This document shows, one piece after another, positions 24,476-32,234 of a DNA stretch of 35,575 bases. The position numbers and the translations under genes are program-made. The DNA comes from Sphingomonas sp. Leaf67 (GTDB lineage: Bacteria; Pseudomonadota; Alphaproteobacteria; Sphingomonadales; Sphingomonadaceae), in contig NZ_LMLP01000021.1 of NCBI RefSeq assembly GCF_001421965.1, forward strand, positions 264,786 through 300,360, read 5' to 3'. Under the pieces are notes generated by a model. That model did no database searches, was not told the origin of the DNA, and was given only the letters and a program-made list of their open reading frames with translations. How positions within the stretch are numbered: position 1 is the first letter of the stretch; every line of letters begins with the position of its first letter.

Positions 24476-24536
24476 ATGAACAAGCGTCCGCTTTTGGTCA
24501 CCGCTAATGGCGACCTGAGCGACCGCATTTGGGTCA
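24476..24536 (+). repeat. Dispersed ~60-bp repeat
   Basis: Begins ATGAACAAGCGTCCGCTTTT and ends GACCGCATTTGGGTCA. Here the relation of the two halves is plain: TGAACAAGCGTCCG with TTTTGGTCA in the first half, TGAGCGACCG with TTTGGGTCA in the second. Confidence 0.65.
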
Positions 24537-24577
24537 GCGCTGACCTAGGCGCCGACCTGCTTTGCAGGCCTCAATGC

Positions 24578-24602
24578 GGGAGAGCCAAATTGTGGCTCTC
24601 CC
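24578..24602 (-). terminator. Hairpin downstream of the MDR oxidoreductase gene
   Basis: GGGAGAGCC (24578-24586) and GGCTCTCCC (24594-24602) form a perfect 9-bp stem with a 7-base loop, starting about 10 bp after the stop codon at 24612. There is no clear U-run, so it may act as an mRNA 3' stabiliser or as a weak or Rho-assisted terminator. Confidence 0.6.
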
Positions 24603-24611
24603 GATACCGGA

Positions 24612-25601
24612 TCAAACAGTCACGACAATCTTGCCGATCTGCTCGTTGGACTCTAGGAAGCGGGTCGCTTCCTGAATTTGATCGAATTGGAAGGTCCGCG
24701 ACACCAGCGGGTCGAGCTTGCCGCTTTCCAGACCGTCGGTGATGAACGCCTTGGCACGGGCAAGCGCGTCATCATCGTTGACGATCTCCGTGTAGAGATA
24801 GCCCTTGATCGTCAGGCTCTTGCCCAGCACCGCGAACTGCGGGAACGGCCCCTCGTCTGGGCTGAGCGCGCCATATTCCAGTAGTATGCCGCCGACGGCC
24901 ATGACTTCGGCAAACTGGGCGATGGCGGGACCGCCGATTGGATCGAACACCACGCGAGCACCCTTGCCGCCGGTTATCTCCTTCACGCGCGCGGTCAGGT
25001 CGCCATCGGCGGTGGCGATCACATGATGCGCACCGGCATCGGTCAGCGCTTGCGCTTTGGCACTCGTCCGGGTCGTCGCGATCACAGTCGCTCCGACGCT
25101 GCGAGCTACCTGGATCGCCGCGATGCCGACGCTGCTCGATGCGGCTGACACGATGACGAAGTCATCCGCGGTAACCTTCGCCTGATCGATGAGGGCGCCC
25201 CAAGCGGTGACATACTGCATCCACGAGGCGGCGGCCTTCTCGAACGTTAGGGCGGCGGGATGCTTCACGGCGTAGCGCGCCGGAATGTTGATGACCTCGC
25301 CATAGGTGGACCAACGCGACATATCGAGCGTCGGGATGACGCTGACAGCATCCCCTTCGGCGAACCCGGATACGTCGCTGCCGGTCGTCTTGACCGTGCC
25401 TGCGGCCTCGTAGCCGAGCCGCGAGGGGAACTCCGCTTCTTGCAGGTAAGCACCGTTGCGGAACATCACCTCTGCGCGGTTAAGGCCGATCGCTCGCACC
25501 GCGATCTGCACCTCGTCGGCGGCAGGCGCAGGGACCTCGATGTCATCGATGCGCAGCACGTTTGCGGAGCCGTATTCGTGAAAGCGTACAACACGGGTCA
25601 T
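24612..25601 (-). CDS. Zinc-independent MDR oxidoreductase (quinone reductase-like)
   Basis: 329 residues. The GroES-like N-terminal domain (VRFHEYGSANVLRIDDIEVP, then AIGLNRAEVMFRNGAYL) lacks the zinc ligands of true alcohol dehydrogenases. The nucleotide-binding turn is SAASSSVGIAAIQVARSVGA, in the AAxSxVG form of NADPH:quinone reductases. It probably reduces quinones or enals with NADPH in the cytoplasm. Second gene of a minus-strand pair with the reductase at 25659-26405 (57-bp gap), which is divergent from HxlR. The pair reads as an electrophile or redox stress module. Confidence 0.9.
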   Translation of the reverse strand: MTRVVRFHEYGSANVLRIDDIEVPAPAADEVQIAVRAIGLNRAEVMFRNGAYLQEAEFPSRLGYEAAGTVKTTGSDVSGFAEGDAVSVIPTLDMSRWSTYGEVINIPARYAVKHPAALTFEKAAASWMQYVTAWGALIDQAKVTADDFVIVSAASSSVGIAAIQVARSVGATVIATTRTSAKAQALTDAGAHHVIATADGDLTARVKEITGGKGARVVFDPIGGPAIAQFAEVMAVGGILLEYGALSPDEGPFPQFAVLGKSLTIKGYLYTEIVNDDDALARAKAFITDGLESGKLDPLVSRTFQFDQIQEATRFLESNEQIGKIVVTV

Positions 25602-25658
25602 GATCTGATCCTCTGGTAGATAGATGGGTATGGCTTGGGAGCTGGTTCGCGCTGACGG

Positions 25659-26405
25659 TCACATGTTGATCGCGCGCACAAGGCGGACGCCCCAGTCCTC
25701 GTCAGGGTTCGTAGTGCCATCACCAAGGCGCTCCTGCATTACAGCGACCGCCAGATCCCGGCGCTTGGGAAGCCTGTCCTTCTCCGCAGCGCCGATGGCT
25801 GCAGGGATATCGGCGAGCGTCAGGTCAGTGCAATAGACCGGTGCACCGGCTTGCTGACGCCAAGAGTCAGCCAACGACCCGGCATCAAATGCATCCAGAC
25901 CGGTATCGTCAACCAGCTTTAGCGTGATCTGACGATCCCGCTCACGATCGGCCGCGATGGGAATGGCGATCCGGTCGGGTGTACCTGTGGGCTTGCCCTT
26001 CTTTGCGAGCGATGCGGAGCCGATCGCATTCCATGCCTTCGCGATCGGACGCCCAAGTTGCTCAGCCACCCACAGGCTTTCGACCTGTCCGTCTTCGATT
26101 ACCTGGATCTTGGAGTCTCGAAACGGGTAATAGTTGGAGGTGTCGATCACGACCGTCTCGTCAGGCAAGCGAGCCACCAGCGGCGCAATATCAGCGATCC
26201 GGTTGAGCGGTATTGAGAGGATGACCACCTCCACGTCGGTCAGCGCGTCTTCGGTCGTCACAGCGCGAGCGCCGGCCGACAGAAGCTCGGGATCGATCGT
26301 CTCCGGCCCGCGCGAGTTGGCCACCTTCACGTCATGGCCCGCCTCGCTCAACCTGGTGACGAGTGTCTTGCCGATGTGACCCGTTCCAAGAATGCCGATC
26401 TTCAT
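25659..26405 (-). CDS. NADP-binding oxidoreductase, F420-dependent-reductase-like (NADPH_oxidored_F420 type)
   Basis: 248 residues from ATG 26405. The frame extends upstream to 26543, but that would cover the HxlR operator and start. Rossmann motif GTGHIG is at residues 7-12 (MKIGILGTGHIGKTLVTRLS), then ANSRGPETI for the phosphate of NADP. VVILSIPLNRIADIAPLV and VVIDTSNYYPFRD follow the F420-dependent NADP reductase/YrrT-like pattern. It lies upstream of the quinone-reductase-like gene and divergent from HxlR. Substrate unknown. Confidence 0.85.
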   Translation of the reverse strand: MKIGILGTGHIGKTLVTRLSEAGHDVKVANSRGPETIDPELLSAGARAVTTEDALTDVEVVILSIPLNRIADIAPLVARLPDETVVIDTSNYYPFRDSKIQVIEDGQVESLWVAEQLGRPIAKAWNAIGSASLAKKGKPTGTPDRIAIPIAADRERDRQITLKLVDDTGLDAFDAGSLADSWRQQAGAPVYCTDLTLADIPAAIGAAEKDRLPKRRDLAVAVMQERLGDGTTNPDEDWGVRLVRAINM

Positions 26406-26456
26406 GCGTCGTTCCTCTTCGATCATTGCTTCGCACCGGGAACTATGGTCAGGTAC

Positions 26457-26503
26457 TATAATCGACAAGAACCTACCGATAGGTGGGTAACCCACCAAAA
26501 GGT
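26457..26503. promoter_or_regulatory. HxlR operator and promoter region
   Basis: Between the divergent starts lie GGTGGGT-A-ACCCACC (26482-26496), a 15-bp dyad with one central base, and the overlapping dyad ACCTA...TAGGT (26471-26484). A TATAAT at 26457-26462 could be the -10 of a plus-strand promoter, though no good -35 is seen. Dyads of this kind between an HxlR gene and its targets are the usual binding sites. Confidence 0.6.
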
Positions 26504-26512
26504 AAGTGTCTG

Positions 26513-26893
26513 ATGACGCGTGACTGGCAATGCGAGGACTCACAGCAGCAGCTGGTCTGGGCTGCCGCGACCAGCGAGGCCCTCCGAGTGCTTGAAGGAA
26601 AGTGGAAGATGGTGATCATCTTCCAGCTTTTCGCCGCAAGGGCACCTCTGCGGTTTTCGGAACTGGAACGACGTGTTGATGGCGTGAATCAGAAGATGCT
26701 GATCCAGCAGCTGAAAGAACTGGAAAAGGACGGGATCGTTACCCGGACGATCTATCCGCAGGTTCCGCCCCGTGTCGAATACGCGCTGAGTGAGATTGGC
26801 TTGGCGCTCGGCCCATCGATTGAAGCCCTTATCGACTGGACGTTCATGCGGCGTGAAGCCGAGACGCTGGCTAGATCGGGAGAGCAAGGGTAA
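26513..26893 (+). CDS. HxlR-family winged-helix regulator
   Basis: 126 residues from MTRDWQCEDS (ATG 26513, AAGGTAAG just upstream; the 10-codon upstream extension would read through the operator). The winged helix is classic: ALRVLEGKWKMVIIFQLF, then RFSELERRVDGVNQKMLIQQ, then LKELEKDGIVTRTIYPQVPP with VEYALSEIG. HxlR proteins act as dimers; several sense electrophiles through a cysteine. The only Cys here is Cys7 near the N-terminus, the position used in the YodB/HypR type. Probably controls the two divergent oxidoreductases and itself. Confidence 0.92.
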   Translation: MTRDWQCEDSQQQLVWAAATSEALRVLEGKWKMVIIFQLFAARAPLRFSELERRVDGVNQKMLIQQLKELEKDGIVTRTIYPQVPPRVEYALSEIGLALGPSIEALIDWTFMRREAETLARSGEQG

Positions 26894-27011
26894 CTGCCAG
26901 TTAGACGTCGGCAGGTTTGAGCGAAGCGCGAAAATCAGAATTGCCGCTTTCCGTCTCGGTTGAGATATTCGCGAGCGGAGAGTCGAGCCGCAGAATCAGT
27001 CATTCGCAAAG

Positions 27012-27071
27012 ATGAACCAGCGTCCGAAGTTGGGGAGCAGGTGAGAGGGCCTGAATGACCGAGAATGGGTC
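27012..27071 (+). repeat. Dispersed ~60-bp repeat
   Basis: Begins ATGAACCAGCGTCCGAAGTT and ends GACCGAGAATGGGTC. It ends 3 bp before the stop codon of the YdeI-like gene on the other strand. Confidence 0.7.
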
Positions 27072-27074
27072 TTC

Positions 27075-27650
27075 TCAATGAAAGCGCTCTCCTCGACTGA
27101 GCTGCTCAAGGATTTTTTGCATTCTGCGCGCTCGCGTCTCCAGGTGTTTGGCCGTTTGGAGGCGGTGGTAGATCGGGTACAGGTTCTTGCGGTCAAGCGT
27201 TCGGAAGAACGCTTCGGCCTCAGGTAGGGTCGCTAGCGCGTCCAGAAAGTCCTGGGGTATGACCATGGTGGCCGAGCCTTCATATGCGGCATCCCACCGT
27301 CCATCGGTGCGCGCGGCCTCGACATGGGCGAGCCCGGCCGGGGTCATGAGCCCTTCAGCGATCAGGCGATCGGCGTGCTCCCGGTTCTTGGTTGACCAGC
27401 TCGATCCCGCCCGGCGCGGCGTCAGGCGCTGGAGGTATGAGCGCTCGTCGCCTGGACGCTTCAGGCCATCGATCCAGCCGAAGCGGATCGCTTCTATGAC
27501 GCAGTCGTTCCACGTAACCGAGCGCTGTTGCGAACCCGCCTTGTAGATGCGCACCCAGAGTTCGCCACGGTCCGCGTGGTACTCGGCGAGCCAGTCAGCA
27601 AGATCGTTGGAGCTCTCGAACACGAGGGCATCGGCTTCAGGAACGTTCAT
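27075..27650 (-). CDS. YdeI/OmpD-associated (OmdA) family protein
   Basis: 191 residues from MNVPEADALVFESSNDLADW (ATG 27650). Sequence landmarks of the family are the N-terminal block LWVRIYKAGSQQRSVTWNDC with VIEAIRFGWIDGLKR, then SSWSTKNREHADRLIAEGLM, and the C-terminal domain IPQDFLDALATLPEAEAFFR. It is a cytoplasmic protein linked in enterobacteria to polymyxin resistance and porin regulation; its biochemical activity is unknown. Stand-alone gene with the dispersed repeat at its 3' end. Confidence 0.85.
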   Translation of the reverse strand: MNVPEADALVFESSNDLADWLAEYHADRGELWVRIYKAGSQQRSVTWNDCVIEAIRFGWIDGLKRPGDERSYLQRLTPRRAGSSWSTKNREHADRLIAEGLMTPAGLAHVEAARTDGRWDAAYEGSATMVIPQDFLDALATLPEAEAFFRTLDRKNLYPIYHRLQTAKHLETRARRMQKILEQLSRGERFH

Positions 27651-27744
27651 CACCTGAAGGTAACCAAAGCCAATCCCGCTGAGAAGCGGCATGGCACCTC
27701 TCTCCTCATGTTGCAGTCAGATGACTGAATCAGGCGAGGGTCAC

Positions 27745-27790
27745 ATGAACAAGCGGCGGCTTTGGGGGAGTGGCCAGCTGGTGCCAAGTA
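27745..27790 (+). repeat. Dispersed repeat, first half only
   Basis: Begins ATGAACAAGCGGCGGCTTTG, matching the first half of the copy at 24476; the second half is not recognisable. Confidence 0.45.
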
Positions 27791-27918
27791 TTCAGAGATG
27801 GGTCGAACGCGATTCGATCACAGGCGGTATTGTAATTATTATTAATCTATTACGCACTATATGGACAGCAGGTTCGTCATTGCTGACGTCCAAACGCTGC
27901 GCCGTCGATCGGTCGGTT

Positions 27919-28230
27919 CTAACCACAGCGTGTCGACAGTACAGTGCCGTTTTGATCGATGATAATGGTCAGGCGGTTTGGCTGAAACTCCATCGTCACG
28001 CGGTCCGTAGACAGCAAGATGCGGACGAGATGTGGCGTATTCCGAGCTGCCAGTAACAATTTTTCTGGTACCGGCTTACCGGATTCGATCGAAGCCACTC
28101 CGCAATTGTCGGCGTGGCTCGTCGCATCATAGCCGAAAGGCCGCGCCGCAGGGCGCTGGTTTCCAGGGGGCGGGTCACCCATGGCAAGGCCTGCGCTCAG
28201 CAATCCAACCCAGAAAGGAAGCATTGTCAT
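27919..28230 (-). CDS. Exported peptidase inhibitor, I78 family
   Basis: 103 residues. Hydrophobic start MTMLPFWVGLLSAGLAMG acts as an export signal. The mature domain begins at Cys43 (DNCGVASIESGKPVPE) and ends TVLSTRCG; the two cysteines and the stretch MEFQPNRLTIIIDQNGTVLS follow the I78 pattern (C near the start, '..R.DRLnv..d..g.i....CG' at the end). I78 proteins inhibit serine proteases including subtilisin-like ones. The gene is 67 bp downstream of the S8 protease on the same strand, so it is a likely cognate inhibitor protecting the periplasm. Confidence 0.82.
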   Translation of the reverse strand: MTMLPFWVGLLSAGLAMGDPPPGNQRPAARPFGYDATSHADNCGVASIESGKPVPEKLLLAARNTPHLVRILLSTDRVTMEFQPNRLTIIIDQNGTVLSTRCG

Positions 28231-28262
28231 ATTGTCCCATGTCAGCCAACCTTGTCACCGGT

Positions 28263-28291
28263 TGGCCGCGCCGGAAGGACCGGCGCGGCCA
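28263..28291 (-). terminator. GC-rich hairpin between the S8 protease and the I78 inhibitor
   Basis: TGGCCGCGCCGG (28263-28274) and CCGGCGCGGCCA (28280-28291) make a perfect 12-bp stem with a 5-base loop, seven bases after the protease stop. It lacks a U-run, so it could be an attenuator that lowers inhibitor expression relative to the protease, or an mRNA processing element. Confidence 0.7.
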
Positions 28292-28297
28292 GTTCAT

Positions 28298-30778
28298 TCA
28301 TCCGTGCAGCGCCGCAATCGGATCGTTCAGAACATAGACGTAATAGCCGTTTTCCATGCCAGCGAACTTCAGGCCGTTTGCCGGATCGACGCCGTCAAGC
28401 TGCACCCGGTCACCGCGACTGGATCCGTCGAGGTTAAGCACACTGTCCGCACCGAAGGTGATGATGCCGTCACCATTCCCGTCGCGAAGCGCCCGGTTGA
28501 CCAACAGTCGATCGCCCTTCCCAAAATCAGTGATGCGGTCGAACCCCGATGTCGCCTTGTTATCGAAGAAGAAGTCGTCATTGCCGACACCGCCGGTCAG
28601 CAGGTCGTTGCCCTTGCCGCCGTCCAGCCAGTCGTCGCCGGTGCCGCCGTCGAGCGTGTCGTTGCCGGCCAGACCGAACAGCTTGTCGTCGCCGCGCATG
28701 CCGTACAGCTTGTTGGCGATGCTGTTGCCGGTCAGCATGTCGTCACCGTCACCCGTAACGGCATTTTCGATAACCGTGCCGCGACCGATTGCGAACGCCT
28801 TCTGATTGCCGAAGCTCGCGCCGCCGCCATTGCCCGCCAGGTTCAGCGTCACGTCGCTTGATACAGCTGCGGCGTTGATCCAGTCGATGCCACCGTCACG
28901 GTCGAGCAGGGTGGTTCGGCCGCTCTCGCCCGCGACCGCCGCCATCGTGAAGAACTCGTTGGTGTAGCTGTAGACATCGTCGTTAGTCGGCTTCGAACCA
29001 TACAGGTCCAGCTTTACGTCATTGATGGTGACGACACCGCTCAGGTTCGCCTCCAGTTCGACCTTCCAAGTGCCGGTCGCATCCGCACCACGGAAGTTGG
29101 CGAAGCCGAACGTGTAACTTTGCTGATCCGCTGAGCGCGGGCCGGTGCTCTGCAGTGTATCGACGAACGCCGAACTGCCGTCCGGAGCAGTCAGTTTGAT
29201 GCGGTTGGCGCTGAAGTCGTTCTCGGTAAGGCCGGGTATGCCAAAGTCCGAAAAGTCGACGAGTGCAGTATAAGTGATCGTCATATCGACGTGCTCGAGA
29301 TCGATATCTGCGTCGGTGATCGTGAACTCGAACGCCTGCGGCGTCCCGGCAAACTTGTTGAACGAGGTAGTGAAATCGAGCGTGCCGTCGCCAACGGCGG
29401 TGATGTCCGCATCGAACACCTTCGATGCGTAATGGACTTCGTTCGCCGAGGTCTCGGCAGCACCGAACAGTGACCAGACTTCGGCCATGCGCACCGCTGC
29501 ATAGGCGTCGACTGCACCATAGCCGTAGTCGGTGCTGTAATGAAGGCCGCCGCCGTTCGACTGGTTGTTGCCGGGACCCGTGATGACGAAACTGCTTTCG
29601 TTCATTCGTGCCCGTCCAGTGCCGAACTGGTCCGTGTATTCAAGCGTGCGGGTGGCGTCGTCGAACGCGACCGGCAGTTTTGCTGAATAGGCAAGGATGT
29701 TCGACACATCACGCCAGCCCAGCGCGTCATTGGCGTCGAGCATCAGGGTCACGACGCCGGCAGCGATCGGCGAGGCGGCGGAGGTGCCACCGAACTGGTC
29801 GGTATAATCGATCTTGCCGCCTGGATCGTCTGTCAGGTTATACCCATCGCGACCCAGCAGGTCGGTGGCGACGATGCCGGTTCCACCAATAATCGCGAGG
29901 TCATTCGATGGAGCCGATACCAGTAGCGAAGCCCCGCGCGTGCTGTAGTTGGAAGCCAAGCCATCGACCTCGCGATAGGCGCCGACTGAAATCCAGTGAC
30001 GGTCGGTATGGCTGCTGTCGCCTTGTCCGTCGATCGAGTTGTTGCCAGCGGCGTTGACCTGGACCGTACCGAGCCCACCGCGCCCCGTATCGGCAGCGAA
30101 GGTGATGGCGGCGACCAGGCGTGCCGCATCGGTCCCCTCGACACCACGCGAGAATTGCGAACCATACAGGCTGGCGGTGCTGCCCCAGCTATGGTTGACG
30201 ACGTCGAACTTCGCGGTCTGGCGCATCGCTTCGAGGAATTTGGTCTGGTCGGAGGCGTTGATGAAGATGCCGGGATCGAGCTTGCCGCCCGAATAAGGGT
30301 CAAAGATGTTCACGCCGGTAATGCCGGCGTCATAGGCAACGCCGACGGTTCCCTTGCCATCACGGGCGGCAGCAATCAGTCCGGCGACCGACGTGCCATG
30401 TGGTCCCGAAAAGGGTACGTAATCGCCGTCAAACCGTTTGCCGTCGATAACTACCTCAAGGCTGGCATCGTAGTTCGGGGCGAGATCGGGATGATCGTAC
30501 TGAACACCAGAATCATAGACGCCAACCTTGACGCCTTTTCCCGTAAAATCTTGCCAAATGGTGGCGATATCGCCCAGCTTGCCCAAGTGCCATTGCCTGG
30601 CAGCTTCCGGATCCGTCAGTCCTGGCGCGACGAATGCGGACGTTGCGGATGCGCCTGAAGAGGTCGCCATTGTCGCATAAACTGGATTCCCGGACGGGCT
30701 TGTATCCGTGACAGGGTCGAAGCTCCAGGTTGCGACTTTGGGCAAAGCGGTGCCGTCAGCGGGTTTCGTTTCGATCAT
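28298..30778 (-). CDS. Secreted S8 (subtilisin/kexin-like) serine protease with P-domain and RTX calcium repeats
   Basis: 826 residues from MIETKPADG (ATG 30778, GGGAG eight bases upstream; an ATG five codons earlier overlaps that site). Catalytic residues: Asp in VGVYDSGVQYDHPDL (about 89), His in GPHGTSVAGLI (about 127), oxyanion Asn in VNAAGNNSIDG, Ser in GGTSAASPIAAGV (about 333). A convertase-type P-domain follows (about 480-590). The last 130 residues hold RTX nonapeptides (RGDDKLFG, GNDTLDGG, GDDWLDGG, GNDLLTGG) that bind calcium outside the cell. There is no N-terminal signal peptide, so export is expected by a type I system through the C-terminus; no such transporter is in the window. 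Confidence 0.93.
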   Translation of the reverse strand: MIETKPADGTALPKVATWSFDPVTDTSPSGNPVYATMATSSGASATSAFVAPGLTDPEAARQWHLGKLGDIATIWQDFTGKGVKVGVYDSGVQYDHPDLAPNYDASLEVVIDGKRFDGDYVPFSGPHGTSVAGLIAAARDGKGTVGVAYDAGITGVNIFDPYSGGKLDPGIFINASDQTKFLEAMRQTAKFDVVNHSWGSTASLYGSQFSRGVEGTDAARLVAAITFAADTGRGGLGTVQVNAAGNNSIDGQGDSSHTDRHWISVGAYREVDGLASNYSTRGASLLVSAPSNDLAIIGGTGIVATDLLGRDGYNLTDDPGGKIDYTDQFGGTSAASPIAAGVVTLMLDANDALGWRDVSNILAYSAKLPVAFDDATRTLEYTDQFGTGRARMNESSFVITGPGNNQSNGGGLHYSTDYGYGAVDAYAAVRMAEVWSLFGAAETSANEVHYASKVFDADITAVGDGTLDFTTSFNKFAGTPQAFEFTITDADIDLEHVDMTITYTALVDFSDFGIPGLTENDFSANRIKLTAPDGSSAFVDTLQSTGPRSADQQSYTFGFANFRGADATGTWKVELEANLSGVVTINDVKLDLYGSKPTNDDVYSYTNEFFTMAAVAGESGRTTLLDRDGGIDWINAAAVSSDVTLNLAGNGGGASFGNQKAFAIGRGTVIENAVTGDGDDMLTGNSIANKLYGMRGDDKLFGLAGNDTLDGGTGDDWLDGGKGNDLLTGGVGNDDFFFDNKATSGFDRITDFGKGDRLLVNRALRDGNGDGIITFGADSVLNLDGSSRGDRVQLDGVDPANGLKFAGMENGYYVYVLNDPIAALHG

Positions 30779-30921
30779 CTTGCGCACTCCCATTCAATTA
30801 CCGGGTCGTTCGAAAGGCTGGCCATTCGACCATTGCAGGAAGACAAGGAGAGACGTCCCGGCAATCGGATGATTGCCGGCTGAGACTGTGTCCCGCCGTC
30901 GAGCTTCTTGGTTAACGATCC

Positions 30922-30952
30922 CTATTAGTGACTGCTAGTTACACGCTGTCAA
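30922..30952 (-). promoter_or_regulatory. Putative sigma-70-type promoter of the S8 protease
   Basis: On the minus strand a perfect TTGACA (30952-30947) is followed, 19 bp on, by TAATAG (30927-30922). It would give a leader of about 135 nt before the start codon. The spacing is slightly long. Confidence 0.45.
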
Positions 30953-30983
30953 GCATTTTATACGGTCTTGTTTGGCATGGTTT

Positions 30984-31022
30984 GTACCCAATGGGCACTG
31001 GAACGATTGCCGGTCACCGGCA
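30984..31022. promoter_or_regulatory. Two 15-bp operator-like dyads upstream of the TrmB-type regulator
   Basis: GTACCCA-A-TGGGCAC (30984-30998, one mismatch) and TGCCGGT-C-ACCGGCA (31008-31022, perfect) each have a single central base, with centres 24 bp apart. They lie in the 305-bp divergent region between the S8 protease and the regulator and are good candidates for its binding sites. Confidence 0.5.
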
Positions 31023-31083
31023 CTCCGTCCCCTCTTGACCCAATCTGCTCTGCCCGGAATAGTCGGCGGCGTAACGGTAACGG

Positions 31084-31929
31084 ATGGGCATTCTGCAGAC
31101 GATGAATAAGGAAAGTTCGGTCGATCTTGCCCTCACATCGTTCGGCTTCACCGAACTGGAATCACGGCTTTACTGCGAATTGCTGCGCACAGGCTCGGCA
31201 TCGGGATATCGGCTTGCCCAACGCGTTGGGAAGGCGGCGGCGAATGTGTATCAGTCGCTCAACAGTCTGACCCAGAAGGGCGCGGTCCTCGTCAGCGACG
31301 ATCTTGAAGACACGCGCACCTACAGTCCGGTCTCACCGCAGCAGTTGATGAAGACGCTAAAGGATTCGTTCGAGGAACGCCACACCGATGCGTTGGCAAA
31401 GCTTAAAGCGGTATATACACCGCAAAACGACGAACGCGTCTATTCGGTGCAGGGCGTGCAACAGATATTCGAACGTGCCCGCACGATGCTGGCGTCGGCC
31501 AAGGAAATTGTGCTGATCGATTTCTTCCCCGAAATCTATGACCTGCTGCGCGAAGATGTTGAAGCGGTTCGCTCGCGGGGAGTAACCGTTGCCGGGATCG
31601 CGTATCGTCCTGGCGATGCCGGAGCCGATATGCCGCTCAACAAGGATGCTGCCGAACTTGTATCGTCTCGCTGGCCAGGACTAGGCCTGATCATCATCGC
31701 CGACGGCCGTCAGTATTTGGTCGCACAGTTGTCACGTGATATGACCAAGGTATTGAATGGTGTTTGGACCGACAGCGTATTTCTCAGTTGTGTATTCCAT
31801 AGCGCCGTCGCCGCGGACATCCGACTGGTTGCTTTGCGTGCTGATGCATCCGACCCATTGCGGCATTTGTCATTGCAGGGTTCGACGCCACCCGGACTTA
31901 AATCGCTGCTTAACGAACAAGATCACTGA
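31084..31929 (+). CDS. TrmB-family transcriptional regulator
   Basis: 281 residues from ATG 31084; MNKESS at 31102 is an alternative start. The N-terminal winged helix is typical: LTSFGFTELESRLYCELLRT, then SASGYRLAQRVGKAAANVYQ, then SLNSLTQKGAVLVSDDLEDT. A coiled-coil linker (DSFEERHTDALAKLKAVYT) and a C-terminal PLD-like sensor domain (RARTMLASAKEIVLIDFFPE, then GVTVAGIAYRPGD) follow. TrmB proteins usually respond to sugars. It is divergent from the secreted protease and so a plausible controller of it. The downstream Gfo/Idh/MocA gene would fit a sugar theme. Confidence 0.87.
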   Translation: MGILQTMNKESSVDLALTSFGFTELESRLYCELLRTGSASGYRLAQRVGKAAANVYQSLNSLTQKGAVLVSDDLEDTRTYSPVSPQQLMKTLKDSFEERHTDALAKLKAVYTPQNDERVYSVQGVQQIFERARTMLASAKEIVLIDFFPEIYDLLREDVEAVRSRGVTVAGIAYRPGDAGADMPLNKDAAELVSSRWPGLGLIIIADGRQYLVAQLSRDMTKVLNGVWTDSVFLSCVFHSAVAADIRLVALRADASDPLRHLSLQGSTPPGLKSLLNEQDH

Positions 31930-32234
31930 CAGGCGCGTCGTCGCGGCTGATGCTATCCCCAACAGGGCCAGGCGGGTGCCCCAAAGTCAGTATCCCGGAG
32001 TAGCTGTTCCGAAATCGCTACATAGGCGGACCTTGCGCAACAGTTCTGTAAGCGGAAGACAATTTCCGACTTGCCGGGTCGGTCACATTAACGGACGCCC
32101 CATGTTGGGAAACGCTTGGTCGGGGCTGAACGTCCGGAACTGGGTCGCCCTGATGACTGGTTAGAGGGAACGCAAAGGCTCGAAGACCCTTACCTGATGT
32201 GAACGGTGATCGTAGCTGACCGGAAGATATAGAC
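31930..32234. other. Intergenic stretch with one dispersed repeat copy
   Basis: No gene seen. The repeat lies at 32087-32147. GGAAG at 32220-32224 is the ribosome site of the following gene. Confidence 0.5.
32087..32147 (+). repeat. Dispersed ~60-bp repeat
   Basis: Begins ATTAACGGACGCCCC and ends CTGAACGTCCGGAACTGGGTCG. In this copy CGGACG in the first half and CGTCCG in the second can also pair as an inverted repeat. Confidence 0.7.

Noticed and set aside
28549..28760. Short repeated units that might be a CRISPR array or minisatellite
   Set aside because: They are the codons of the RTX nonapeptides (GxDxLxGG) in the protease gene: spacing 27 bp, coding, and imperfect.
29996..30658. 220-codon plus-strand frame inside the S8 protease
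   Set aside because: Antisense shadow of the catalytic domain; no family features.
1584..32147. Dispersed repeats as tRNA genes, small ORFs (they start with ATGAAC) or attachment sites
   Set aside because: No cloverleaf or anticodon arm; reading frames within the copies are not conserved and contain stops; no integrase lies nearby.
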